Of a stretch of 64,000 nt of DNA, positions 53,303 to 64,000 are shown piece after piece (the first letter of the stretch is position 1; the number at the start of each line of letters is the position of its first letter). Location: contig NZ_CP034444.1 in assembly GCF_003952385.1 (NCBI RefSeq), forward strand, positions 3,162,001 to 3,226,000. Direction: 5' to 3'. The notes below the pieces were generated by a model. It was not told the origin of the DNA, did not search any database, and was given only the letters and a program-made list of their open reading frames with translations. Position numbers and translations under genes: made by a program. The DNA is from Mesorhizobium sp. M1D.F.Ca.ET.043.01.1.1. GTDB lineage: Bacteria; Pseudomonadota; Alphaproteobacteria; Rhizobiales; Rhizobiaceae.

Positions 53303-56300
53303 AATATCCGATCCCCTCCGATACCGCCGCCAGCCAGGCACGGGCCTCCGACCCGCAAAATTCCGCCTGGGTTTCGGCCAATGCCGGCTCGGGCAAGACG
53401 CATGTGCTGGCGCAGCGCGTCATCCGGCTTCTGCTCAACGGCACCGATCCATCGAAGATCCTGTGCCTGACCTATACGCGCGCCGCCGCGGCCAACATGT
53501 CGAACCGGGTGTTCTCGACGCTGTCGGAATGGACCGCCCTGCCCGATCCTGAGCTTGCGTCGCGGATCGCGGCGCTCGACGGGCGCGGCGCCGACCGCAA
53601 CACCATGCGGCGCGCGCGCCGATTGTTCGCCGAGGCGCTTGAGACGCCGGGCGGGCTGAAAATCCAGACCATCCACGCCTTCTGCGAATCGGTGCTGCAC
53701 CAGTTTCCGCTCGAGGCCAACATCCCGGCGCATTTCGAGATGCTCGATCCGCAGATGGAGGCCTCGCTGTTCGCCGATGCCCGCCGCGACATGATTTCGG
53801 GCGCGGGCGCCGGCGTCGAGGGTCTGGCGGGAGCCTTTGCAACGGTGCTGGAGCGCGGCGGCGAATTCGGGCTCGACATGCTGCTTTCCGAGATCGTCGG
53901 CAAGCGCGACGAATTGCGCGGCTTCATCGCCAAGATCGGCAAGGGCCGTGATTTCCGGCCGCTATTTGCCGAATTCGGCTTCAGGCCTGGGCAGACGGCC
54001 GAGGACATCGCCGCTTCCGTCTGGCCGCTGCCGGGCTTTGCGCCCGGCCAGTTCGCCGAGTTCGCGCGCGCCGCTGAAGCCGCCGACGCACGGCAGGTGC
54101 TGAACAACGTGCTGCCTTACGCGCAGGGCGCCTTTGCCGAGGCCGACCCGATCCGGCGGCTGGGCCTGCTTGCCAAGGGGTTTCTGCGCTCCGACGGCGA
54201 CCCCTACGATCCGCCGAAGATCTTCAAGAAGGCCCTGGTCGACCGGCTGCCCGACCTGCCCGAGCGCTACCTGACGGCGGCCAAGGCGATCCTCGACGTG
54301 TCGGACCGGCTGGCGCTGTTCCGCATGCTCGAAGGCACGGCCGCCGCGCTCACCGTCGCCGGCTGGCTGATCGCCCGCTACGAGCAGCTGAAGCGAAGCC
54401 GCGGCTTCCTCGACTTCAACGACCTGATCACCCGCACGGTCAGTCTTTTGTCTCGGCCCGATGCCGGCCCCTGGGTGCAGTTCAAGCTCGACCAGGGCAT
54501 CGACCACATCCTGCTCGACGAGGCGCAGGACACCAGCCCCGACCAGTGGGAGGTGGTGAAGAAGCTGACGGAAGAGTTCTTTGCCGGGCTCGGGCAGCGC
54601 GAAGCGGTCAAGCGCACGGTATTCGCCGTCGGCGACGAAAAGCAGTCGATCTATTCCTTCCAGGGCGCGGCGCCGGATTCCTTTGCCGAGAGCCGGCTTT
54701 TGTTTGCCGGCCGGGTGCGCGACGCCGAAGCCGCCTTCGCCGACCTGAAGCTTACCTGGTCGTTCCGCTCCAGCGACGACGTGCTGGCCGCCGTCGACCG
54801 CGTCTTTGCCGAGCCTGCTGTGCGGCGCGGCATCAGCCACGATCCCGATCCGCTCAGCCACAAGGCGATCCGCAACGACGCGCCGGGCTATGTCGAGCTG
54901 TGGCCTTCGATCGGCGCCGAAATGGTCGAGGAGCCGGACGACTGGACCTTGCCGGTCAACCATGCCAGCGCGCCCGCCGTGCGCGTGGCGGAGCATGTGG
55001 CAACGACCATCCAGAACTGGCTGCGCAATGGCGAAATCATCGAGGGCAAGGGCCGGAAGCTGACCGCCGGCGACATCCTTGTCCTGGTGCGCAAGCGCGA
55101 CCGCTTCGTGCACGCGTTGTCGCGCAGCCTCAAGAACCGGCAGATCCCGGTCGCCGGCGCCGACAGGCTGAGGCTGCCCGGCCATATCGCCGTGCAGGAC
55201 CTGATCGCGCTTGGCCATTTCCTGATCCAGCCGGAGGACGACCTGTCCCTGGCCGCGGTGCTGCGCAGCCCGATCTTCGAGGTTTCGGAAGAGACCTTGC
55301 TTGCGCTCGCCGGCGAGAGACCGAAAGGCCAGTCGCTGATCGCCTCGCTGAGGCAGAATGCTGTCGGAGACGAGGCCCTTGCCGCTATCGTCAGCCGCCT
55401 CGACGCCTGGGCGAACGAGGTCGCCTTCAAGCCGGTGTTCGAGTTCTATGCCGCGGCGCTTTCGCGCGATGGCCTGCGGCGCAGGATGACGGCCCGGCTC
55501 GGGCCGGAAGCCGGCGACATTCTCGACGAATTCCTGAGCTTCTGCCTGGCCGAGGAGCGCACCGGCCTGCCGGGGCTGGAATCCTTCCTCTCGACGCTCG
55601 AAAACGCGGGCCCCGAGATCAAGCGCGAGATGGACCAGACCCGCGACGAGGTGCGCGTCATGACCGTGCATGCCGCGAAAGGCCTGGAAGCGCCTGTCGT
55701 TTTCCTGGTCGATGGCGGCTCGGCGCCGTTCAGCGACCAGCATCTGCCGCGGCTGATGGCCTTCGAAGGCTCGGGCGCTGAGTGGAAGGGCAAGGGCTAT
55801 CTCTGGCGCTCGGCCAGCGACGTCGCCAATGGGGTTTCGCGGGCGGCCTCGGCGCGGGCGCGCGAGCTTGCCGACGACGAATACCGGCGGCTGCTCTATG
55901 TCGGCATGACGCGCGCCGAGGACCGGCTGATCGTCTGCGGCTATCACGGCAAGCGGGCGCCGAGCACCGGAACCTGGCATTCGATCGTCAGCCGGGCGCT
56001 GCTGGGTGCGCCCGAAAGCGCAGAGCGCCGGCACCCGGCGGCGGCCGAGGTGGCCGTGCATCGCTTCCACATGACCAAGCTGCCGCCGGTGGCTTTCGCG
56101 CGGGCCGACGAGACAACGCCATTCGATCACGCGGCGCCGCTGCCGGACGGCCTGTTCCGGCCTGTGCCGCCTTATGAGGAGCTGCCGCGACCGCTGTCGC
56201 CCTCCGGCGCCTCGGCGCTGATCGAGGAGACGACGCAAAGCTTGCCCGACACACGCTCGCCGGTGCTCGACGCCGTGGCCGAGCCCGGCTTTGCCGTGAT

Positions 56301-56811
56301 GCGCGGGCTGGCCCTGCACAAATTGCTGCAGATGCTGCCCGGCATCGGCGAGGATGAAAGGCCTAACGCCGCGGAACGCTATCTGGCGCGCGCCGGCGCC
56401 GATTGGCCGGCCGAGGAGCGCGACAAGGCGTTGGAAGCGGTGCTTTCGATCCTGTCCGACAGCCGCTTCGGCGCGCTGTTCTCGCCGTCCTCGCGGGCCG
56501 AGGTCGCGGTCATGGGCAGCCTGGACGTGAAAGGCACGCTGCGCTCCATCTCCGGCAAGATCGACCGGCTGGCCGTCACGCCGGAAAAAGTCTCGATCGT
56601 CGACTACAAGACCAACCGGCCGGCGCCCGCGAGCCTGGCCGAGGTGCCGCCGGCTTACGTGCTGCAGCTCGCGCTCTACCGCGCGCTGCTCAAGCCGCTC
56701 TATCCCGGCCGCGAGGTGTCGGCTGCACTGCTCTTCACCGAGGCGCCACGCCTGATCGAGCTGCCGGCAAAGGCCATGGACGATGCCCTTGCCCGACTCA
56801 CGGGAGCGTGA
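53299..56811 (+). CDS. addA: AddA helicase-nuclease subunit
   Basis: An 1170-residue UvrD-type helicase fused to a nuclease. Walker A is SANAGSGKT at about residues 28-36, motif II is LLDEAQDTS, motif III includes [14 protein letters not shown], motif [21 protein letters not shown] and [14 protein letters not shown]. The C-terminal nuclease holds [23 protein letters not shown]. It drives DNA unwinding and cuts one strand. Start ATG 53299 overlaps the addB stop. Confidence 0.96.
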   Translation: MKYPIPSDTAASQARASDPQNSAWVSANAGSGKTHVLAQRVIRLLLNGTDPSKILCLTYTRAAAANMSNRVFSTLSEWTALPDPELASRIAALDGRGADRNTMRRARRLFAEALETPGGLKIQTIHAFCESVLHQFPLEANIPAHFEMLDPQMEASLFADARRDMISGAGAGVEGLAGAFATVLERGGEFGLDMLLSEIVGKRDELRGFIAKIGKGRDFRPLFAEFGFRPGQTAEDIAASVWPLPGFAPGQFAEFARAAEAADARQVLNNVLPYAQGAFAEADPIRRLGLLAKGFLRSDGDPYDPPKIFKKALVDRLPDLPERYLTAAKAILDVSDRLALFRMLEGTAAALTVAGWLIARYEQLKRSRGFLDFNDLITRTVSLLSRPDAGPWVQFKLDQGIDHILLDEAQDTSPDQWEVVKKLTEEFFAGLGQREAVKRTVFAVGDEKQSIYSFQGAAPDSFAESRLLFAGRVRDAEAAFADLKLTWSFRSSDDVLAAVDRVFAEPAVRRGISHDPDPLSHKAIRNDAPGYVELWPSIGAEMVEEPDDWTLPVNHASAPAVRVAEHVATTIQNWLRNGEIIEGKGRKLTAGDILVLVRKRDRFVHALSRSLKNRQIPVAGADRLRLPGHIAVQDLIALGHFLIQPEDDLSLAAVLRSPIFEVSEETLLALAGERPKGQSLIASLRQNAVGDEALAAIVSRLDAWANEVAFKPVFEFYAAALSRDGLRRRMTARLGPEAGDILDEFLSFCLAEERTGLPGLESFLSTLENAGPEIKREMDQTRDEVRVMTVHAAKGLEAPVVFLVDGGSAPFSDQHLPRLMAFEGSGAEWKGKGYLWRSASDVANGVSRAASARARELADDEYRRLLYVGMTRAEDRLIVCGYHGKRAPSTGTWHSIVSRALLGAPESAERRHPAAAEVAVHRFHMTKLPPVAFARADETTPFDHAAPLPDGLFRPVPPYEELPRPLSPSGASALIEETTQSLPDTRSPVLDAVAEPGFAVMRGLALHKLLQMLPGIGEDERPNAAERYLARAGADWPAEERDKALEAVLSILSDSRFGALFSPSSRAEVAVMGSLDVKGTLRSISGKIDRLAVTPEKVSIVDYKTNRPAPASLAEVPPAYVLQLALYRALLKPLYPGREVSAALLFTEAPRLIELPAKAMDDALARLTGA

Positions 56812-56885
56812 CACAAGAACTGCTTGAAGATCGCCGCCACAACCACCACATTTGGTGCAACCCGAGTTTTCGAAAGGATTTCAGC

Positions 56886-57209
56886 ATGGCCACCGTCAAG
56901 GTTGACAAGGGCAATTTCCAGGCCGATGTGCTCAACGCCAAGGAGCCGGTCGTGGTGGATTTCTGGGCGGAATGGTGCGGCCCGTGCAAGATGATCGGCC
57001 CGTCGCTGGAAGAGATCGCCAACGAGCTGGGCTCCAAGGTCAAGGTCGCCAAGCTCAACATCGACGAGAACCCCGAGTTGGCCGCGCAGTATGGCGTGCG
57101 CTCGATCCCGACGCTGATGATCTTCAAGGGCGGCGAAGTGGCCGACATGAAGGTGGGCGCGGCGCCGAAGACCGCGCTGTCGCACTGGATCAACGGCAGC
57201 CTCGCCTGA
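56886..57209 (+). CDS. trxA: thioredoxin TrxA
   Basis: A 107-residue thioredoxin with the redox pair C31/C34 in WCGPCK and the conserved cis-Pro in SIPTLM. It reduces disulfides in the cytoplasm. It closes the divL-addA operon, 74 bases after addA, and is followed by a terminator. ATG 56886; longer readings run inside addA. Confidence 0.97.
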   Translation: MATVKVDKGNFQADVLNAKEPVVVDFWAEWCGPCKMIGPSLEEIANELGSKVKVAKLNIDENPELAAQYGVRSIPTLMIFKGGEVADMKVGAAPKTALSHWINGSLA

Positions 57210-57233
57210 GCCAAGCCAAAGATTCGACTGATG

Positions 57234-57260
57234 AGCCCGGCCATCGTGCCGGGCTTTTTC
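57234..57260 (+). terminator. intrinsic terminator of trxA
   Basis: AGCCCGGC (57234-57241) and GCCGGGCT (57248-57255) pair perfectly around a six-base loop and are followed by TTTTC. It lies 24 bases after the trxA stop. Confidence 0.88.
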
Positions 57261-57347
57261 CTGACCTTCTTGGCGCCATCGCTGACGGCGCTCTGGCCCT
57301 GACGCCGAGACCTGCCATCTCCTCTCTTACAAGAAAAGGAGGAGTTC

Positions 57348-57629
57348 ATGACCGGAACAGCCAAGGCCACAGTCTTCGTCGACAATGAGCGGGTCATCGT
57401 CACCGAATACCGCTTCGCGCCCGGCGCCAACACCGGCTGGCACCGCCACGGCCACGATTATGTCGTCGTGCCGCTGATGGACGGCAAGGTGAAGCTGGTG
57501 ACCAAGGACGGCACCACCTTCGCCGAGATGAAGAAAGGCGCGCCCTATTTCCGCAGGGAAGGCGTCGAGCACGACGTCATCAACGCGAATGACGGCGAAT
57601 ACGCGTTCATCGAAATCGAGCTGAAGTAA
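57348..57629 (+). CDS. single-domain cupin protein
   Basis: A 93-residue small beta-barrel protein. The metal-binding first cupin motif is GWHRHGHDYVVVPL and the second EGVEHDVINA. AGGAGG stands six to seven bases before the ATG at 57348. It may bind a metal and a small ligand; no pathway is suggested by the neighbours, trxA upstream and a convergent VOC protein seven bases after it. Confidence 0.85.
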   Translation: MTGTAKATVFVDNERVIVTEYRFAPGANTGWHRHGHDYVVVPLMDGKVKLVTKDGTTFAEMKKGAPYFRREGVEHDVINANDGEYAFIEIELK

Positions 57630-57635
57630 ACGCCG

Positions 57636-58055
57636 TCACCAGTCGGCGACGCGGTCGCCCCCGGCGAATTGCGCGCTTTTGGCGGTATATTCGAACAGCT
57701 CGATCCGCACGCCGTTCGGGTCGGTGATCCAGGCTTGAAAAGTGTCGTCGCAGGCGAGCTTCTTCGGCGTCACATCGAAGCCTTTCGACCGGATATGGGC
57801 GATTGCCGCCTCGATATCCTCCACCTCCAGGCACAAGTGGTTGATCTGGTTCATCCCGCTGTAGCTGGCCTCGATTTTCTCGAACACCTCGACATGGCTG
57901 CGGCCGCCGCAATCGAGATAGAAGCCGAAGACCTTGCCGTCGCGCAGGAAGCTGAACCGCGTGTCCATGCCGAGCACGTCGCGGTAGAAGCTGCGCGTCG
58001 CCTCCAGGTCGTGCGCGAAGATGCAGACATGGGCGAGTTGTTTCACTCTGATCAC
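57636..58055 (-). CDS. VOC-family (glyoxalase/dioxygenase-fold) protein
   Basis: A 139-residue protein made of two beta-alpha-beta-beta-beta modules, with metal-ligand candidates H in KQLAHVCIFAHDLEATRSFY, H/E in SHVEVFEK, H in INHLCLEVED and E in RIELFEY. It resembles lactoylglutathione lyase-like VOC proteins. I chose the GTG at 58055 with AGGA seven bases upstream; a reading that starts at 58208 would translate two copies of an intergenic repeat and is rejected. Substrate unknown. Confidence 0.82.
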   Translation of the reverse strand: MIRVKQLAHVCIFAHDLEATRSFYRDVLGMDTRFSFLRDGKVFGFYLDCGGRSHVEVFEKIEASYSGMNQINHLCLEVEDIEAAIAHIRSKGFDVTPKKLACDDTFQAWITDPNGVRIELFEYTAKSAQFAGGDRVADW

Positions 58056-58120
58056 GACCGGTTCCTTTCGGCCCCCGCCGAAATGTCCCAGGCTCTTTTC
58101 CTGAGTTGTTTTGTCACGTT

Positions 58121-58223
58121 GCGCAATTCCGGACGGAAAACCGCTACGCACTTTTCCTGGAATTGCTGTTTTTGTTTGCGCAATTCCGGACGGAAAACCG
58201 CTACGCACTTTTCCTGGAATTGC
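58121..58223. repeat. two tandem copies of the 46-base palindrome
   Basis: Copies at 58121-58166 and 58178-58223 are identical over 46 bases and 57 bases apart, with GCGCAATTCC and GGAATTGC ends. Similar single copies are at 18661 and 25815. They fill the gap between folC and the VOC gene and probably end the folC transcript. Confidence 0.88.
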
Positions 58224-59549
58224 TTAAGTCGGCGGCGTGCCGTTCTCGTCCAGCACCGCGCCGGCGAAATAGAGCGAGCCGCCGATCAGGATGCGCGGCG
58301 CCGGGCCGTCCCAGCTGTCGCGCAACAGCATCAGCGCGTTGGCGACCGAGCCGACCGGCTCGGCGGACAGGCCGGCCTCGGTGGCGCGCAGCGCCAGCTC
58401 GTCGTTCGGCACGCCGGCATCGCTCGTACTCACCGGCACGGTGTAGACATGCCGGGCGAGCCCCTTGAAGGCGCTGAAATAGCCGGTCTGGTCCTTGGTG
58501 TTGATCATGCCGGAGATGAGGATCAGCGGCCGCGGGTTCCTTTCCTCCTGCTCGGCCAACGCCTCGGCGATGACGACGCCGGCGCCTGGATTGTGGCCGC
58601 CGTCGAGCCAGATCTCGGCGCCCTTGGGCGCCAGGTCCACCAGGCTGCCCTGCGACAATTTCTGCATCCGGGCCGGCCAGGCGACTTTGGCCATCGCCTT
58701 TTCGGCGGCGCGGTGACCGATCTCGAAGCCGGCCGCCTTGACCGCGGCGATCGCCGCGGCGGCATTGGCGAACTGGTGCCGCCCCGGCAGGCGCGGCAGC
58801 GGCAGGTCCATCAGGCCGTCCTCGTCCTGATAGACCAGGCGGCCATTTTCCTCGAAGGCCAGGAAATCCTGGCCGTAGACGACGGTCGGGCAGTCGAGCC
58901 GCTCGGCGGTCTCGATCAGCACCTCGAGCGCCGTCTCGCTTTCCTGCGCGCCGATCACCACCGGGCAGCCGCGCTTCATGATGCCGGCCTTTTCAGCGGC
59001 GATCAGTTCGACGCGATCGCCGAGATAGGCTTCATGATCCATCGATATCGGCATGATCACCGAGACAGCGGGCCGCCCGATGACATTGGTGGCATCGAAC
59101 CGGCCGCCGAGACCGACCTCGATGATCGCGGCTTCGGCCGAATGCTCGGAAAACAAAATGAACGTGACGGCGGTCAGTATCTCGAAGACGGTGATCTTCT
59201 GGCCTCCATTGGCCTTCGCCACGCGCGCGATCGCCTCGGCAAAGACCTGATCGTCGACCAGCTTGCCGCCGCCCTCGGCCGCCAGCCGGTAGCGCTCGTG
59301 CCAGTTCACCAGATGCGGCGAGGTGTGCACGTGGACAAGGTGGCCGGCCGCCTCCAGCAGCGCGCGCGCGAAGGCGGCGCAGGAGCCCTTGCCGTTGGTG
59401 CCGGCGATATGGATGACCGGCGGCAGCCGGTCCTGCGGATCGCCAAGACGCTCTAGCAGGCGGGTGATGCGGTCCAGCGAAAGGTCGAAGCCTTTCGGGT
59501 GGAGCGTCATCAGATGTTCGATTTCGCGGTCGGCGGCGAGCGTTGTCAT
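58224..59549 (-). CDS. folC: folylpolyglutamate / dihydrofolate synthase FolC
   Basis: A 441-residue Mur-ligase-type enzyme that makes dihydrofolate and adds glutamates to folates. The ATP loop is IAGTNGKGS (about 47-55), followed by TSPHLVNWHERY, and the C-terminal domain has WLDGGHNPGAG. It follows accD in the conserved order trpA-accD-folC. Its stop codon borders the tandem repeats. Confidence 0.95.
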   Translation of the reverse strand: MTTLAADREIEHLMTLHPKGFDLSLDRITRLLERLGDPQDRLPPVIHIAGTNGKGSCAAFARALLEAAGHLVHVHTSPHLVNWHERYRLAAEGGGKLVDDQVFAEAIARVAKANGGQKITVFEILTAVTFILFSEHSAEAAIIEVGLGGRFDATNVIGRPAVSVIMPISMDHEAYLGDRVELIAAEKAGIMKRGCPVVIGAQESETALEVLIETAERLDCPTVVYGQDFLAFEENGRLVYQDEDGLMDLPLPRLPGRHQFANAAAAIAAVKAAGFEIGHRAAEKAMAKVAWPARMQKLSQGSLVDLAPKGAEIWLDGGHNPGAGVVIAEALAEQEERNPRPLILISGMINTKDQTGYFSAFKGLARHVYTVPVSTSDAGVPNDELALRATEAGLSAEPVGSVANALMLLRDSWDGPAPRILIGGSLYFAGAVLDENGTPPT

Positions 59550-59561
59550 GGCGGAATCCTA

Positions 59562-59610
59562 GCGCATGACCCCGAAAACCGGAAATCGGTTTTCGGAAAG
59601 GATCATGCGC
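59562..59610. repeat. GCGCATGA-type palindrome between accD and folC
   Basis: GCGCATGA and TCATGCGC are inverted ends with CCCCGAAAACCGG and CGGTTTTCGG inside. Same family as 28456, 33669 and 34081. Confidence 0.75.
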
Positions 59611-59674
59611 CATCTAGTAGCTACTGCGCACCGCGGCTGGCGCGCAATCGCGGTTCGCAGCGAACGATGTCGCG

Positions 59675-60601
<927 letters not shown>

Positions 60602-60637
60602 CGCTTCGGCTCCTGTCCTGACGAAGAGGTAGGAAAA

Positions 60638-61477
60638 CTATTCGGCGGCAGCAAGGCGGGCCGTACGGACGCCCTGGGCAAGGCCGCTGACCAGCGTGGC
60701 GACGGCTTCGGCCGGATCGGCGGTCTTCTCGCCCTTGGGTCCGAGCACATTGGCGACCGCGTTGACGATGGCGGTTCCGACGACGACGCCGTCGGCCGAG
60801 GCGCCGATCACCCGCGCCTGCTCGGCGGTCTTGACGCCGAAGCCGACGCAGACCGGCAGCGCGGTGTGGCCCTTGATGCGCTTGACCGCCGCCGCAACCT
60901 TGGCAGTGTCGGCAAGGGCGGAGCCGGTGATGCCGGTCATCGAGACGTAATAGACGAAGCCGGAGGTGTTCTCCAAAACCTTGGGCAGGCGCTTGTCGTC
61001 GGTGGTCGGCGTCGCCAGGCGGATGAAGTTGATGCCGGCCTTCAGCGCCGGGATGCAAAGCTCCTCGTCCATCTCGGGCGGCAGGTCGACGACGATCAGG
61101 CCGTCGATGCCGCTCGCCTTGGCATCGACGAGGAAGCGATCGACGCCGTAGATGTAGATCGGATTGTAGTAGCCCATCAAAACGATCGGCGTCTCGTCGT
61201 CGCCGGCGCGGAATTCGGACGCCATCTTCAACGTCTTGACCAGCGTCTGGCCGCCTTTCAGCGCCCTGAGACCCGCCGCCTGGATGGCCGGGCCGTCGGC
61301 CATCGGATCGGAGAAGGGCATGCCGAGCTCAATGACGTCGGCGCCCGAGGTGGGCAGTGCCTTCATGATGGACAGCGAGGTATCGTAATCAGGATCGCCG
61401 CCCATGATGTAGGTGACGAGAGCCGGGCGGCCTTCGGACTTCAATTTCGCCATGCGGCGGTCGATGCGGGTGGTCAT
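60638..61477 (-). CDS. trpA: tryptophan synthase alpha chain
   Basis: A 279-residue TIM-barrel lyase that releases indole from indoleglycerol phosphate for the beta chain. The catalytic Glu lies in [16 protein letters not shown] (with the second catalytic Asp in LIVVDLPPE). GFGVKT and VVGTAIV hold the phosphate. It begins two bases after the trpB stop. Confidence 0.96.
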   Translation of the reverse strand: MTTRIDRRMAKLKSEGRPALVTYIMGGDPDYDTSLSIMKALPTSGADVIELGMPFSDPMADGPAIQAAGLRALKGGQTLVKTLKMASEFRAGDDETPIVLMGYYNPIYIYGVDRFLVDAKASGIDGLIVVDLPPEMDEELCIPALKAGINFIRLATPTTDDKRLPKVLENTSGFVYYVSMTGITGSALADTAKVAAAVKRIKGHTALPVCVGFGVKTAEQARVIGASADGVVVGTAIVNAVANVLGPKGEKTADPAEAVATLVSGLAQGVRTARLAAAE

Positions 61478-61479
61478 TG

Positions 61480-62700
<1,221 letters not shown>

Positions 62701-62733
62701 CGCCGATCTCCTAAATATTGGCCTTTGAGTTGT

Positions 62734-63393
62734 TCAGGCGGCGCGATCGTCGCGCGCGGCCCTGACGGCCCGGAAAAACTGCTCGATCAGCGCCGGATCC
62801 TTGACGCCCGAAGCGCTTTCCACGCCCGACGAGATGTCTATCGCGGGCGGATTGGCCAGTCTCAGGGCATCGCCGACATTGGCGGCGTTGAGCCCTCCGG
62901 AAAGCATGTAATCGAGGCCGGCGTCAAGGCCGGCAAGGATGCGCCAGTCGAAGGCGACGCCGTTGCCGCCCGGCAATTGCGACCCCTTGGGCGGCTTGGC
63001 GTCGAACATCAGGCGGTCGGCGATGCCGATATAGGGTTTGATCCGTTCGAGATCGGCCGCTTCGCTGACCGACAGCACCTTCATGACCGGCAGGCCGTAG
63101 CGCGCCTTCAGCTCCGCCACCCGCGCGGGGGTTTCGGATCCATGCAGCTGCAGCATGTCGGGGCGCATTTTGGCGACGATCTCGTCCAGGAAGGCATCGT
63201 CGGCATCGACGGTGACGGCGACCGCCTTGGCCTTTCCGGTTGCCGCCTGGCGCAGCCGACCGGCGTCCGCAGGTTCGATGAAGCGCGGGCTTTTGGCGAA
63301 GAAGATGAAGCCGACATGGCTGGCGCCGCCGGCAAGGGCGGCGGACATCGCGGCATCGGTCTTCAACCCGCAGATCTTGATGTCGAGCGTCAT
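62734..63393 (-). CDS. trpF: phosphoribosylanthranilate isomerase TrpF
   Basis: A 219-residue TIM-barrel isomerase of tryptophan synthesis. The general base Cys is in DIKICGLKT near the start and the general acid Asp in VTVDADDAF; GGLNAANV and DISSGVE bind the phosphate. The ATG at 63393 gives the normal start though no strong ribosome site is visible. First gene of the trpF-trpB-trpA-accD-folC group. Confidence 0.95.
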   Translation of the reverse strand: MTLDIKICGLKTDAAMSAALAGGASHVGFIFFAKSPRFIEPADAGRLRQAATGKAKAVAVTVDADDAFLDEIVAKMRPDMLQLHGSETPARVAELKARYGLPVMKVLSVSEAADLERIKPYIGIADRLMFDAKPPKGSQLPGGNGVAFDWRILAGLDAGLDYMLSGGLNAANVGDALRLANPPAIDISSGVESASGVKDPALIEQFFRAVRAARDDRAA

Positions 63394-63504
63394 GGCGCGG
63401 GATTGGCACGAAACGGCCGAAGAGTCGAGAAAAAGCATGCTGTTGCCGGGCGATCAGAAAGCGCTAACTTGAATCTAAGGCAATGCAGGCGGGAGCAGAC
63501 GACC

Positions 63505-63723
63505 ATGGCCGACCAGACCGTCGCCGAACTCAGGCAGAAGATCGCGCAGGCGCGCGAGGTGATCGTCCATCTGATGGCGAAGTCCGACTTCAACGGCGCC
63601 GAGGCGCACCGGGCGCTCGACTATTTCGGCAGCGATGCCTTCGACAGCAATTTCCTGCCCTGGCCGCATCCGAGCGAGGAAGGGTTGCGGCCGGAGGAGC
63701 TCAACGCGGCGAACGATGATTGA
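63505..63723 (+). CDS. small acidic conserved-looking protein
   Basis: A 72-residue protein with GGGAG nine bases before the ATG. The first 30 residues (VAELRQKIAQAREVIVHLMA) should form an amphipathic helix, and the rest holds DYFGSDAFDSNFLPWPHPSE. It is divergent from trpF with 111 bases between, and convergent with the metallopeptidase gene. I do not recognise a function; codon use and the ribosome site support a real gene. Confidence 0.65.
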   Translation: MADQTVAELRQKIAQAREVIVHLMAKSDFNGAEAHRALDYFGSDAFDSNFLPWPHPSEEGLRPEELNAANDD

Positions 63724-63753
63724 GCATCCTATCGCCCGCCGCAGCTTCACCGC

Positions 63754-64000
63754 CTACTCGAACACGATCGCCTGCAGGGCGCCGCCGTTGCGCTTCAGCC
63801 AGTCCTTGCAACGCTCGGTGTCGGGACAGAGCTTTTCGCACAGCTTCCAGAATTTCGGGCCGTGGTTCATCTCCTTCAGATGCGCGACCTCATGCGCCAC
63901 CAGGTAGTTTATCACCGGCGGCGGCGCCATCATGATGCGCCACGAGAAGGAGAGATTGCCCTCCGAGGTGCATGATCCCCAGCGGCTGGAGGTATCCTTG
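63754..64000 (-). CDS. YgjP/DUF45-type metallopeptidase, partial
   Basis: C-terminal 81 residues of a protein cut by the window edge. It contains SRWGSCTSEGNLSFSWRI, then the zinc motif VAHEVAHL (HExxH) and MNHGPKFW, the third-ligand region, as in YgjP-like M48-related peptidases (WLM/SprT-like fold). The stop is at 63756-63754. No short reading frame in this stretch on the plus strand is convincing. Confidence 0.85.
   Translation of the reverse strand, partial: KDTSSRWGSCTSEGNLSFSWRIMMAPPPVINYLVAHEVAHLKEMNHGPKFWKLCEKLCPDTERCKDWLKRNGGALQAIVFE

Noticed and set aside
53962..56814. Minus-strand reading frame of 950 codons opposite addA
   Set aside because: Same reason: shadow of a strong gene on the other strand, no recognisable motifs or ribosome site.
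58056..58208. N-terminal extension of the VOC protein with a duplicated RSGFPSGIAQ segment
   Set aside because: The duplicated peptide is translation of the two tandem intergenic repeats; a GTG with a good ribosome site lies at 58055.

Overview
The window is high-GC DNA that reads as an alphaproteobacterial chromosome of the Rhizobiales, closest in flavour to Mesorhizobium and relatives. The reasons are the gene order pckA-chvI-chvG-hprK-EIIA-HPr-ahcY-divL-tsaE/amgK-murU-addB-addA-trxA, the order trpF-trpB-trpA-accD-folC, an iolCDEB cluster with an RpiR-type regulator, and several families of short intergenic palindromes of the kind typical of rhizobia. The genus is an inference from gene order and style, not from a database match. 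Genes are densely packed, with many ATGA stop/start overlaps. I found no rRNA, tRNA or CRISPR array.

Layout. 1-1.0 kb: IS5-type transposase on the minus strand next to a long palindrome. 1.2-3.7 kb: phnN, phnM and a 2H-phosphoesterase (tail genes of phosphonate/C-P lyase metabolism, without the C-P lyase core). 3.8-10.7 kb: myo-inositol catabolism iolB, DUF3329, iolE, iolD, iolC (fused to a DUF2090 aldolase-like domain) and its RpiR/SIS regulator. 10.9-12.0 kb: divergent Gfo/Idh dehydrogenase. 12.0-13.5 kb: YafY-type regulator divergent from a LysE exporter. 13.5-14.8 kb: DAHP synthase preceded by what looks like a complete, leaderless transcription attenuator with a Phe-Trp-Tyr-Phe-Ser-Tyr leader peptide. 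14.8-19.7 kb: SDR, inositol 2-dehydrogenase and an inositol/sugar ABC importer. 20.0-24.8 kb: LacI regulator divergent from an unusual operon of membrane diiron oxygenase/desaturase, Rieske ferredoxin, ferredoxin reductase and a divergent PanB-like protein; I regard this as the best candidate for an undescribed pathway.

24.8-35.1 kb: DUF1402, hslU, DUF2585, GNAT, hslV, then divergently the histidine operon hisB-DUF2628-hisH-DUF1330-hisA-arginase-like-hisF-hisE and coaA. 35.2-39.3 kb (minus): PAP2/AUR1-like membrane protein, alkB, arfB, pckA. 39.6-45.2 kb (plus): ChvI/ChvG two-component system, truncated HprK, EIIA-Man, HPr and ahcY: a regulatory PTS without a sugar permease. 45.4-57.2 kb: divL pseudokinase (Tyr in place of the phospho-acceptor His), TsaE-AmgK fusion, MurU, AddB, AddA, TrxA. 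57.3-63.8 kb: cupin, VOC protein, folC, accD (without its zinc-finger cysteines), trpA, trpB, trpF, a small conserved-looking protein, and the C-terminal part of a YgjP-type metallopeptidase cut by the window edge.

Regulatory reading. The motif GGAAT-N4-ATTCC or its near match GAAAT-N4-ATTCC lies upstream of iolC (twice) and upstream of the ABC importer, which ties import, dehydrogenation and catabolism of inositol into one predicted RpiR (IolR) regulon. Separate palindromic operators are visible for the YafY/LysE pair, the LacI/oxygenase pair, pckA and ahcY.
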